The notes under the pieces were generated by a model. It was not told the DNA's origin. It did not search any database and was given only the letters and a program-made list of their open reading frames with translations. Below are positions 15,176 through 21,698 of a DNA stretch of 32,618 nucleotides, in pieces. Position 1 is the stretch's first letter, and each line of letters opens with the position of its first letter. The stretch is from Murimonas intestini (GTDB taxonomy: Bacteria > Bacillota > Clostridia > Lachnospirales > Lachnospiraceae): positions 1 through 32,618 of the forward strand of contig NZ_JANKBI010000030.1 of NCBI RefSeq assembly GCF_024622195.1, written 5' to 3'. A program made the translations under genes and the position numbers.

Positions 15176-15673
15176 ATGGAAGTAAAATTTGATGTGAAGA
15201 TGACGCAGAAGATCATGTATAATTTCCTGATGAACCATACTTACAGGAGTATGACCGGGGTTATGGGGATTTTGTTCGGAATCGCCGCATTCGTTATTTT
15301 TGGGATCACGCTGGGTCATGCGGAGACTTTTATGAGTGTCCTCTACCTGCTTTTTGGAATCTGGTTTCTCCTGTATCTTCCAATCAACCTCTATCTGCGC
15401 TCCGCTAAGCAGGTGAAGTCAAATCCTGTATTCCAGAAACCCCTTCACTACACCATCAACGATGAGGGGATCACAACAGAACAGGGTGACCAGCAGGCGC
15501 AGATGAAGTGGGAAGATCTCGTAAAGGTTACTGAGACTAAGATGAGCCTGCTGATCTATACGGGAAAAAGATATTCTTTTGTGCTGCCGAAGGAAGCTAT
15601 GGGCAGCAGGTATAAGGATGTGGCCGCATTGATAAAGAAGCATATGCCGGACCGGAAGGTGAAGATGAAATGA
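15176..15673 (+). CDS. YcxB-like membrane protein
   Basis: The protein has 165 residues from the ATG at 15176, 5 bases after AAAGGAG; an in-frame ATG at 15116 lies in the promoter region and is rejected. Two membrane segments lie at about 27-45 and 51-72. The C-terminal half (YTINDEGITTEQGDQQAQMK, then WEDLVKVTETKMSLLIYTGK) resembles the YcxB-like domain, a small PH-like fold found at the end of many Firmicutes membrane proteins. No enzyme motif is present. Its stop codon overlaps the tsaE start (ATGA), so the two are translationally coupled, but a functional link to tRNA modification is not evident. Confidence 0.65.
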   Translation: MEVKFDVKMTQKIMYNFLMNHTYRSMTGVMGILFGIAAFVIFGITLGHAETFMSVLYLLFGIWFLLYLPINLYLRSAKQVKSNPVFQKPLHYTINDEGITTEQGDQQAQMKWEDLVKVTETKMSLLIYTGKRYSFVLPKEAMGSRYKDVAALIKKHMPDRKVKMK

Positions 15674-16098
15674 AAGTGACAGAGACCTGGAATGAAAAAG
15701 AAACATTTGCCCTTGGAAGAGCCCTTGGGGAAAATGCACATCCGGGCCAGGTATACACGCTGCTGGGAGACCTGGGAGTCGGCAAGACCGTATTCACTCA
15801 GGGGATGGCAGCAGGGCTTGGCATCACAGAGCCGGTAAGCAGTCCGACATTTACCATAGTACAGGTATATGAGGAGGGCCGTCTGCCCTTTTATCACTTT
15901 GACGTCTACCGCATCGGCGATGTGGAGGAGATGGAAGAGATCGGCTATGAGGATTATTTTTACGGTGAGGGAGTCTGCCTGATCGAATGGGCTGATCTGA
16001 TAGAGGAGATCCTTCCCGGTCACTATACCCAGGTGGTGATTGAAAAGGACCTGGACAAAGGTTTTGACTACAGGAAAATTACAATGACAGAAAAATAG
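15670..16098 (+). CDS. tsaE: tRNA threonylcarbamoyladenosine biosynthesis ATPase TsaE
   Basis: TsaE is the small ATPase that works with TsaB and TsaD to add threonylcarbamoyl to A37 of tRNAs reading ANN codons. The protein has 142 residues, a normal size. The Walker A motif GDLGVGKTVFTQG lies near residue 35, followed by VSSPTFTIVQVYEEGRLPFY and HFDVYRIG, and then IEWADLI, all typical of the family. The gene begins within the stop codon of the YcxB-like gene. tsaB follows after 52 bases that contain a small hairpin. Confidence 0.95.
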   Translation: MKVTETWNEKETFALGRALGENAHPGQVYTLLGDLGVGKTVFTQGMAAGLGITEPVSSPTFTIVQVYEEGRLPFYHFDVYRIGDVEEMEEIGYEDYFYGEGVCLIEWADLIEEILPGHYTQVVIEKDLDKGFDYRKITMTEK

Positions 16099-16100
16099 AC

Positions 16101-16124
16101 AAAGAGCTCTTACGGGCTCTTTTA
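16101..16124 (+). terminator. Weak hairpin between tsaE and tsaB
   Basis: AAAGAGC (16101-16107) pairs with GCTCTTT (16116-16122), followed by a short T run. The 7-bp stem is weak, so it probably causes partial attenuation or RNA processing rather than full termination. Confidence 0.4.
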
Positions 16125-16150
16125 GCTTGTTTCAGGAGAGGATGAAGTAG

Positions 16151-16900
16151 ATGAAGATCTTAGCCATAGACAGTTCGGGGCTTGTTGCCTCTGTGGCTGT
16201 TCTGGAGGATGACAATATGCTAGCAGAGTATACTGTCAATTACAAAAAGACCCATTCCCAGACTCTGCTGCCTATGCTGGATGAGATAGCAAAGATGACA
16301 GAGATGGATCTTAATACAATTGATGCGATAGCAGTTGCAGGCGGTCCCGGATCATTTACCGGGCTGCGTATCGGGTCTGCCACAGCAAAAGGCCTGGGAC
16401 TGGCTCTGGGAAAGCCGCTTGTGGCTGTGCCTACAGTTGATGCCCTTGCCTATAATCTCTGGGGGATGGAAAAAGTCATCTGCCCCATGATGGATGCCAG
16501 AAGGAGCCAGGTATATACAGGGCTCTACGAATTTTGTACAGCAGACGGGAAGATGAGCTTTCATGTAATTGAGAGACAGATGGCGGCGGCAGTCACGGAT
16601 ATTATCGGAAAGATCAATGAGCTGGGCCGTGAGACAGTATTTCTGGGGGACGGTGTTCCTGTATACAGAGAGATAATAGAGAGCGGGATTAAGGTGCCCT
16701 ATTCGTTTGCGCCTGCACATATGAACAAACAGAGAGCGGGGGCGCTTGGAGCCCTGGCCGGGGAATATGTCAGAGAAGGCAGGGTGCAGACAGCGGCGGA
16801 ACACCAGCCGGATTATCTGAGAATGTCCCAGGCAGAGAGAGAACGCGCAGAAAAGATCAGACAGGAAAAGGAATCCTCAGACCGGAAGGAAGGCAGATAA
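16151..16900 (+). CDS. tsaB: tRNA threonylcarbamoyladenosine biosynthesis protein TsaB
   Basis: TsaB is the inactive ASKHA-fold partner of TsaD in the cytoplasmic t6A synthase complex. The protein has 249 residues. The opening MKILAIDSSGLVASVAVLED, the motif KKTHSQTLLPMLDEI and the sequence AVAGGPGSFTGLRIGSATAK near residue 62 are clear TsaB features. The C-terminus is lysine-, arginine- and glutamate-rich (residues about 215-249), a little longer than the core fold. AGGAGAGG lies 9 bases before the ATG. rimI begins one base after its stop codon, so translation is probably coupled. Confidence 0.95.
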   Translation: MKILAIDSSGLVASVAVLEDDNMLAEYTVNYKKTHSQTLLPMLDEIAKMTEMDLNTIDAIAVAGGPGSFTGLRIGSATAKGLGLALGKPLVAVPTVDALAYNLWGMEKVICPMMDARRSQVYTGLYEFCTADGKMSFHVIERQMAAAVTDIIGKINELGRETVFLGDGVPVYREIIESGIKVPYSFAPAHMNKQRAGALGALAGEYVREGRVQTAAEHQPDYLRMSQAERERAEKIRQEKESSDRKEGR

Positions 16901-16901
16901 T

Positions 16902-17333
16902 ATGCTTGAAATCCGCAGGATGACAGAAGAAGATCTGCAGGAAGTGGCAGAAATAGAAGCCGGTATCTTTACAATGCCGTGGAGCGTCAAGGGGTTCGGG
17001 GATGCCATAGCTAATCCATATACCCTGTATCTTGTGGCATCAGAGGGAAAGAAGATAGAAGGCTACTGCGGCCTGTGGCAGTCATTTGATGAGGCCGAGA
17101 TTACAAATGTGGCAGTGCGCAAAGAATGCAGGGGCAGGCACACGGGGACTCTGATGCTGAACAGGCTCATGGAGCTGGGGAGAGAGCAGGGAATCACGCG
17201 CTTTACCCTGGAAGTGCGTTCCAGTAATGCAGCTGCTCTTGGGCTTTATGAAAAGCTTGGTTTCTCTGCGGCAGGAATCAGAAAAAGATTTTACGAAAAA
17301 CCGGTGGAAGATGCAGTGGTAATGTGGAATTAG
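16902..17333 (+). CDS. rimI: RimI-like ribosomal protein alanine N-acetyltransferase
   Basis: RimI is a GNAT-fold enzyme that acetylates the N-terminal alanine of ribosomal protein S18. The protein has 143 residues, a normal length. Typical features are EAGIFTMPWSVKGFGDAIAN, ITNVAVRKECRGRHTGTLML, and EVRSSNAAALGLYEKLGFSA followed by RKRFYEKP. One oddity lies in the acetyl-CoA loop: the usual RGxGxG/A pattern reads RGRHTG (77-82), with His80 where a glycine is expected. The position directly after tsaB is the common arrangement in Firmicutes and supports the name. Activity of the variant loop is untested. Confidence 0.88.
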   Translation: MLEIRRMTEEDLQEVAEIEAGIFTMPWSVKGFGDAIANPYTLYLVASEGKKIEGYCGLWQSFDEAEITNVAVRKECRGRHTGTLMLNRLMELGREQGITRFTLEVRSSNAAALGLYEKLGFSAAGIRKRFYEKPVEDAVVMWN

Positions 17334-17371
17334 AGGTGTTATTGTCTGCCTGTATGTGCAGCAATTCCCAG

Positions 17372-17400
17372 TATCTTTCGGCATTCGTTTTCGGTATAAT
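17372..17400 (+). promoter_or_regulatory. Possible internal promoter before the small CxxC gene
   Basis: A consensus TATAAT stands at 17395-17400, but the hexamer 17 bases upstream is only TATCTT. It lies in the 114-base gap after rimI and could restart transcription for the next four genes. Confidence 0.3.
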
Positions 17401-17447
17401 TGTCTTGAGGACAAGAAACGAAGCATCGGACAGAGGGGAGAAAGCAT

Positions 17448-17672
17448 ATGCGAAAAAGCAAGAAGATTTATTGTAACATGTGCGGAAAAAGCATCAGTAT
17501 GGACAAACAGATTCCTATGGAGGATGTGCTGAGCGTAGAAAAAAGCTGGGGATATTTTTCAGGGAAGGATGGGGAGGTACATTCCTTTGATTTGTGTGAG
17601 GAATGCTATGACAAACTGGTGAAGGAGTTTGTATTTCCGCCCGCGGTAAAAAAACAACGGGAAATGATTTAA
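17448..17672 (+). CDS. Small CxxC/CxxC protein, probable zinc ribbon
   Basis: The protein has 74 residues and I do not recognise a named family. Two cysteine pairs, Cys9-x2-Cys12 (YCNMCGK) and Cys50-x2-Cys53 (LCEECYD), are placed as in a zinc-binding ribbon or knuckle. The N-terminus is basic (MRKSKKI) and the tail VKKQREMI is charged. There is no signal peptide or membrane segment. GAGGGGAG precedes the ATG. It lies 22 bases before the RNase Z gene, in a run of genes mostly devoted to tRNA modification and processing, so an RNA-related role is possible but only by position. Confidence 0.7.
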   Translation: MRKSKKIYCNMCGKSISMDKQIPMEDVLSVEKSWGYFSGKDGEVHSFDLCEECYDKLVKEFVFPPAVKKQREMI

Positions 17673-17694
17673 AATGATTAAGAGGGAATAATAA

Positions 17695-18606
17695 ATGTTA
17701 GATGTGTGTTTATTAGGGAGCGGGGGCATGATGCCCCTGCCTTACAGATGGCTGACGGCTCTGATGCTGAGATACAACGGGAGCAGCCTTTTGATAGATT
17801 GCGGGGAAGGAACCCAGATAGCTATAAAAGAAAAAGGATGGAGCTTTAAACCAATCGATGCGGTCTGCTTCACCCATTACCATGGGGACCATATCAGCGG
17901 CCTTCCGGGCCTTCTGCTGACAATGGGCAATGCAGAGAGGCATGAGCCTCTTACTCTGATAGGGCCCAAGGGGCTTGAGAGGGTAGTGAGCGCTCTCAGG
18001 GTGATCGCTCCGGAGCTGCCTTTTCAGATCATTTATAAAGAGATAACGGAACCCCGCCAGGTGTTCGAGATGAACGGATACAGGATCCGGGCATTCAGGG
18101 TGAACCATAATGTGCTCTGTTACGGTTATACGATAGAGATAGACCGTGCAGGGCGTTTTGACGTGGAGAGGGCCAGAGAGGAAGAAATTCCCATGAAATT
18201 CTGGAACCGCCTCCAGAAGGGCGAGACTATCCTTGAAGAGGGCAGGACATACACACCCTCCATGGTGCTGGGGCCTGACAGGAAGGGAATCAAGCTTACT
18301 TACTGTACTGACACCAGGCCGGCAAAATCAATAACAGAAAATGCCGCAGGTTCAGACCTTTTTATCTGCGAGGGGATGTACGGTGAGCCGGGAAAAGAGC
18401 AGAAAGCAGTAGAATACAAACATATGACCTTTAAGGAAGCCGCCAGGCTGGCAAAGGAAGCGGAAGTTAAGGAGATGTGGCTCACACATTACAGCCCAAG
18501 CCTGACACGCCCGGAAGAATTTATGGAGGATGTCAGAAAGATCTTTCCGAATTCCCACCCCGGAAAAGACGGCAAGTCGGTTGAATTAGATTTTGAAGAG
18601 GAATAG
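17695..18606 (+). CDS. rnz: Ribonuclease Z (metallo-beta-lactamase fold)
   Basis: The protein has 303 residues, the usual short-form length. The zinc motif His61-Tyr-His63-Gly-Asp65-His66 (THYHGDHISGLPGLL) and the upstream LLIDCGEGTQIAIKEKGW are those of tRNase Z. A late His motif, LTHYSPSLTRPEEF near residue 265, matches the C-terminal metal ligand. The enzyme cuts the 3' trailer of tRNA precursors, mainly those without an encoded CCA, as with both tRNA-Ser genes at 32237-32456. The substrate-side sequence PYRWLTALMLRYNG differs from the canonical start, so a related phosphodiesterase cannot be fully excluded. tsaD starts 2 bases after its stop. Confidence 0.85.
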   Translation: MLDVCLLGSGGMMPLPYRWLTALMLRYNGSSLLIDCGEGTQIAIKEKGWSFKPIDAVCFTHYHGDHISGLPGLLLTMGNAERHEPLTLIGPKGLERVVSALRVIAPELPFQIIYKEITEPRQVFEMNGYRIRAFRVNHNVLCYGYTIEIDRAGRFDVERAREEEIPMKFWNRLQKGETILEEGRTYTPSMVLGPDRKGIKLTYCTDTRPAKSITENAAGSDLFICEGMYGEPGKEQKAVEYKHMTFKEAARLAKEAEVKEMWLTHYSPSLTRPEEFMEDVRKIFPNSHPGKDGKSVELDFEEE

Positions 18607-18608
18607 AG

Positions 18609-19658
18609 ATGGAAGAGATAAAGAATACAGAAGAAAAAAAGGATGTGCTGATCCTGGCTATAGAAAGCTCCTGTGACGAGACAGCAGCATCTGTAGTAAA
18701 GAACGGGCGTGAGGTATTGTCAAATATTATATCCTCCCAGATAGAGCTGCACAAGCTCTATGGAGGTGTGGTGCCTGAGATCGCTTCCAGGAAGCATATT
18801 GAGAAGATCAACCAGGTGATAGAGGAGGCCTTAAAGGAGGCTGATGTCACTCTGGATGATCTGGATGCCGTCGGCGTGACTTATGGGCCTGGGCTTGTGG
18901 GCGCTCTGCTCGTAGGTGTGGCTGAGGCGAAAGCTATCAGCTATGCCAGGAAGCTGCCCCTTGTGGGAGTGCATCATATAGAAGGTCATATTTCTGCGAA
19001 TTATATAGAAAACAAAGACCTTGAGCCGCCCTTTGTATGCCTTGTTGTATCAGGAGGCCATACTCATCTTGTAGTCGTAAATGATTACGGAAAATATGAG
19101 ATCATTGGAAGGACAAGGGATGATGCGGCAGGGGAGGCCTTTGATAAAGTAGCGAGAGCAATCGGTCTGGGCTATCCCGGGGGGCCGAAAATAGACAGGC
19201 TCTCCAGGGAGGGGGATCCTGAGGCGATCCATTTTCCTAAAGCACGTATAGAGGGTTCGCCATATGATTTCAGCTTCAGCGGCCTTAAGTCGGCAGTCCT
19301 GAATTATCTGAACGGATGCAGAATGAAAGGTGAAGAAGTGTGCAGGGCTGATGTGGCTGCTTCCTTTCAGAAGGCAGTCACGGATGTTCTGGTAGAGCAT
19401 GCCATAAAAGCTGTAAAGGAATACGGTTATGATAAGCTGGCCATCGCGGGAGGAGTGGCGTCTAATTCCACGCTGCGCACAGCTATGGAGAGAGCCTGCA
19501 GGAATAATAAAATAAAATTTTACCATCCGTCCCCCATACTGTGCACGGATAATGCAGCTATGATAGGTGCCGCCGCTTATTATGAGTATATACGGGGAAC
19601 CCGCCATGGCCTGGATCTGAATGCGGTGCCAAATCTGAAGCTGGGGGAAAGAATATGA
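18609..19658 (+). CDS. tsaD: tRNA N6-adenosine threonylcarbamoyltransferase TsaD
   Basis: TsaD transfers the threonylcarbamoyl group to A37 of tRNA, the final step of t6A formation. The protein has 349 residues. Signature elements are LAIESSCDETAASVV near residue 15, the metal-binding HHIEGH at 122-127, VVSGGHTHLV, AGEAFDKVARAIGLGYPGGP, and the closing AIAGGVASNSTLR and CTDNAAMIGAAAYY. All expected motifs are intact. It is cotranscribed with the RNase Z gene (2-base gap), and its stop codon overlaps the ispD start (ATGA). Confidence 0.96.
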   Translation: MEEIKNTEEKKDVLILAIESSCDETAASVVKNGREVLSNIISSQIELHKLYGGVVPEIASRKHIEKINQVIEEALKEADVTLDDLDAVGVTYGPGLVGALLVGVAEAKAISYARKLPLVGVHHIEGHISANYIENKDLEPPFVCLVVSGGHTHLVVVNDYGKYEIIGRTRDDAAGEAFDKVARAIGLGYPGGPKIDRLSREGDPEAIHFPKARIEGSPYDFSFSGLKSAVLNYLNGCRMKGEEVCRADVAASFQKAVTDVLVEHAIKAVKEYGYDKLAIAGGVASNSTLRTAMERACRNNKIKFYHPSPILCTDNAAMIGAAAYYEYIRGTRHGLDLNAVPNLKLGERI

Positions 19659-20341
19659 AAAGTACGGCAATAGTGCTGGCGGCAGGCAAGGGGAAAAGGA
19701 TGAACAGCAGCATCCACAAGCAGTATCTGCTCCTGGCAGGCCGTCCTGTGATCTGCTATTCTCTGGAAACCTTTCAGAAGTGCCCGTTCATAGATGAGAT
19801 CATTCTTGTGGCAGGAGAGGGAGAAGAAGAGTACTGCAGGCATGAGATAGCAGAAAAATATGGATTTGATAAGGTCAGCCGTATCCTGCCGGGAGGACGG
19901 GAGAGGTATGATTCGGTCTATGCAGGGCTGAAGGCTGCTTCGGGCTGCGATTTTGTCTATATCCATGATGGCGCAAGGCCGTTTGTGGATGATAAGATGC
20001 TGTGCCGGGCCAGAGAAGCTGTGGAAAAATACCAGGCCTGTGTGGTGGGAATGCCTGTAAAAGATACGATCAAGGTAATGGACCAGGAAGGCTTTGCTGC
20101 TGCCACGCCTGAGCGGAAGTCCCTGTTTATGGTGCAGACGCCCCAGGTCTTTGCCTACGATGTGATCAGAAGGGCATATGATGAGGTCATGTCCGGAGAA
20201 AATATACAGGTGACAGATGATGCCATGATGGTAGAGAAAGCAATGAATATAAAAGTAAAGCTGGTGGAAGGTTCCTACGAAAATATCAAGATAACCACAC
20301 CGGAGGATTTAAGGATAGCAGAGTGCTTTTGTGCAAAATAG
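19655..20341 (+). CDS. ispD: 2-C-methyl-D-erythritol 4-phosphate cytidylyltransferase
   Basis: IspD joins CTP to methylerythritol phosphate in the non-mevalonate isoprenoid pathway. The protein has 228 residues, normal for the family. The nucleotide-binding start AIVLAAGKGKRMNSSIHKQY (Gly-rich loop with the conserved Lys), HDGARPFVDD near residue 109, VKDTIKV and TTPEDLRIAE at the end are all as expected. The gene overlaps tsaD by 4 bases and is followed by a strong terminator, closing the housekeeping cluster. A TarI-like ribitol phosphate enzyme is less likely given these motifs. Confidence 0.92.
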   Translation: MKSTAIVLAAGKGKRMNSSIHKQYLLLAGRPVICYSLETFQKCPFIDEIILVAGEGEEEYCRHEIAEKYGFDKVSRILPGGRERYDSVYAGLKAASGCDFVYIHDGARPFVDDKMLCRAREAVEKYQACVVGMPVKDTIKVMDQEGFAAATPERKSLFMVQTPQVFAYDVIRRAYDEVMSGENIQVTDDAMMVEKAMNIKVKLVEGSYENIKITTPEDLRIAECFCAK

Positions 20342-20363
20342 CCAAAAAGCACTCTGCTTTTTT
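20317..20363 (+). terminator. Terminator of the tsaD/ispD operon
   Basis: AGCAGAGTGCTTTT (20317-20330) pairs perfectly with AAAAGCACTCTGCT (20345-20358), followed by TTTTTT. The left arm and loop lie in the last codons of ispD. Confidence 0.9.
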
Positions 20364-20391
20364 AGATAAAACATAAAAAATGCCAAAGTCT

Positions 20392-20407
20392 ATTGACACG
20401 TGTAACC
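20392..20407. promoter_or_regulatory. LacI-type operator O1, over the -35
   Basis: ATTGACACGTGTAACC matches 13 of 16 positions of the perfect operator at 20565, with an intact right half GTGTAACC and the central CG typical of LacI-family sites. Confidence 0.65.
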
Positions 20408-20421
20408 AAAAGCATTATACT
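20393..20421 (+). promoter_or_regulatory. Promoter of the LacI/ABC/GH78 operon
   Basis: A consensus TTGACA (20393-20398) and TATACT (20416-20421) are exactly 17 bases apart. Transcription would start near 20428, leaving a long leader of about 210 bases before the regulator start codon. Operators cover both the -35 and the start point. Confidence 0.85.
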
Positions 20422-20423
20422 GT

Positions 20424-20439
20424 AGTTACACGAGTAACC
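20424..20439. promoter_or_regulatory. LacI-type operator O2, over the transcription start
   Basis: AGTTACACGAGTAACC matches 14 of 16 positions of the perfect operator and lies 32 bp from O1, about three helical turns, so O1 and O2 face the same side of the DNA. Confidence 0.7.
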
Positions 20440-20564
20440 AATAAGTCATTACATAACAGCATTTGCTGAAATATAGGTTTAGTAACTGGAAACTTTGTAA
20501 CTATCAACAAAGATCAAAGGAGTATGTAACCGCGTAAAACTATTGGTTTTTTAATTTCCGCGAT

Positions 20565-20580
20565 GGTTACACGTGTAACC
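20565..20580. promoter_or_regulatory. LacI-type operator O3, perfect palindrome
   Basis: GGTTACACGTGTAACC is a perfect 16-bp palindrome centred on CG, in the leader 141 bp from O2 and 173 bp from O1. It suits repression by DNA looping or by blocking elongation. Confidence 0.75.
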
Positions 20581-20588
20581 ATAATAGG

Positions 20589-20623
20589 CTTCCTGGAATT
20601 CTGCATAGCAGAATTCCAGGAAG
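20589..20623 (+). other. Perfect 16-bp hairpin in the lacI leader
   Basis: CTTCCTGGAATTCTGC (20589-20604) and its exact reverse complement (20608-20623) are separated by only ATA. There is no T run, so it is not a terminator. The stem ends one base before the AGGGAGG site, so it may control translation or protect the 5' part of the message. Confidence 0.75.
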
Positions 20624-20640
20624 AGGGAGGTAATAAAGTT

Positions 20641-21615
20641 ATGGCAACCCGAAAAGATGTAGCGAAGCAGGCCGGCGTTTCAGAGGCCACAGTATCATAT
20701 GTCATTAATAATACTAAGAATATTACACCTGTTGTCAAAAAAAGAGTGTTAGACGCAGTTGACAACCTTGGTTACAGACCCAATCAAGTTGCCAGAAGCC
20801 TGGTGACAAAGCAGACGAAGCATGTAGCCATGCTTGTTGATAATCTGATGAACCCGTATTATTGTGAAATGCTGGAAGGAGCCCAGTCAGTGGCTTCAGA
20901 CAATGGATATATAGTTTCTGTCATTTCCATAGATGTCAGCAACGAGGAAAGTGTGCTTGAACTGGCCAGCCGGGGAGTAGACGGAGTTATACTGGCCATC
21001 GGTACAAAAAGTGTTGATAATTATTTTAAGACAGGGCTGCCGAAGGTCTATATGGGGAAATATGTGACCATGAGCTACCGGAAGGCAATATTTGAGATGG
21101 TTGAGTGCCTTGTAAACAAAGGCCATAAAAAGATCGCTTTTCTAAGCGGTATCCCGCTGTCGCACCTGAGCCACGAGAGGTATTATGCTCTGAAGGACGC
21201 GTGCAGTGCATACGGAATCGGGCTGGACCCTGACCTGGTGATAGATGCAAATGAAAAAGGGAAGACAGATGAGAAGAGCGGTGAAGAGGCAATGGAAGAA
21301 CTGTTTGCCAGGAAGAAAGATTTTACAGCTGTATACACAGTCAATGATCTGATGGCAGTAGGCGCGGCAAAGGCAATCAGACGTCACGGGCTGAAAATCC
21401 CCGATGATATCTCGCTTATCGGCTGCGATAATATAAAGCTTTTTGATACATATAATCCGAGACTGGCCACCATGGATGCCCATGCTTTTGAGGCAGGGGA
21501 ATATCTGATGAGGCTGCTGATTGAGAAAATTACAGGTCAACTCAAGATATCACACGAAATACAGGCAGATTTTATCTGCAAAGAAAGTATCGGGGAGGTG
21601 AAAACTGGCGTGTGA
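20641..21615 (+). CDS. LacI-family transcriptional regulator
   Basis: The protein has 324 residues from the ATG at 20641, 10 bases after AGGGAGG; an in-frame ATG at 20563 would run through operator O3 and the hairpin. The N-terminal helix-turn-helix and hinge are clear (MATRKDVAKQAGVSEATVSY, VINNTKNITPVVKKRV, LGYRPNQVARSLVTKQTKHV). A periplasmic-binding-type sensor domain follows, ending with GADN-like IGCDNIKLFDTYNPRLATMD. Three matching operators in its own promoter and leader show that it regulates itself and very likely the transporter and hydrolase genes downstream. The effector is probably the imported glycoside or a sugar from it, inferred from the GH78 enzyme in the operon. Confidence 0.93.
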   Translation: MATRKDVAKQAGVSEATVSYVINNTKNITPVVKKRVLDAVDNLGYRPNQVARSLVTKQTKHVAMLVDNLMNPYYCEMLEGAQSVASDNGYIVSVISIDVSNEESVLELASRGVDGVILAIGTKSVDNYFKTGLPKVYMGKYVTMSYRKAIFEMVECLVNKGHKKIAFLSGIPLSHLSHERYYALKDACSAYGIGLDPDLVIDANEKGKTDEKSGEEAMEELFARKKDFTAVYTVNDLMAVGAAKAIRRHGLKIPDDISLIGCDNIKLFDTYNPRLATMDAHAFEAGEYLMRLLIEKITGQLKISHEIQADFICKESIGEVKTGV

Positions 21616-21698
21616 GGTCTGGTTAAACAGTAATTATATATTGGATGCTAAACATTCAAAGTAAAATGAAAAGAATAAAAAAGCTGGGAGGGTATTTT

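Noticed and set aside
20563..20640. In-frame extension of the LacI gene by 26 codons
   Set aside because: It would translate operator O3 and the perfect hairpin. The ATG at 20641 has a proper AGGGAGG and the normal LacI N-terminus.
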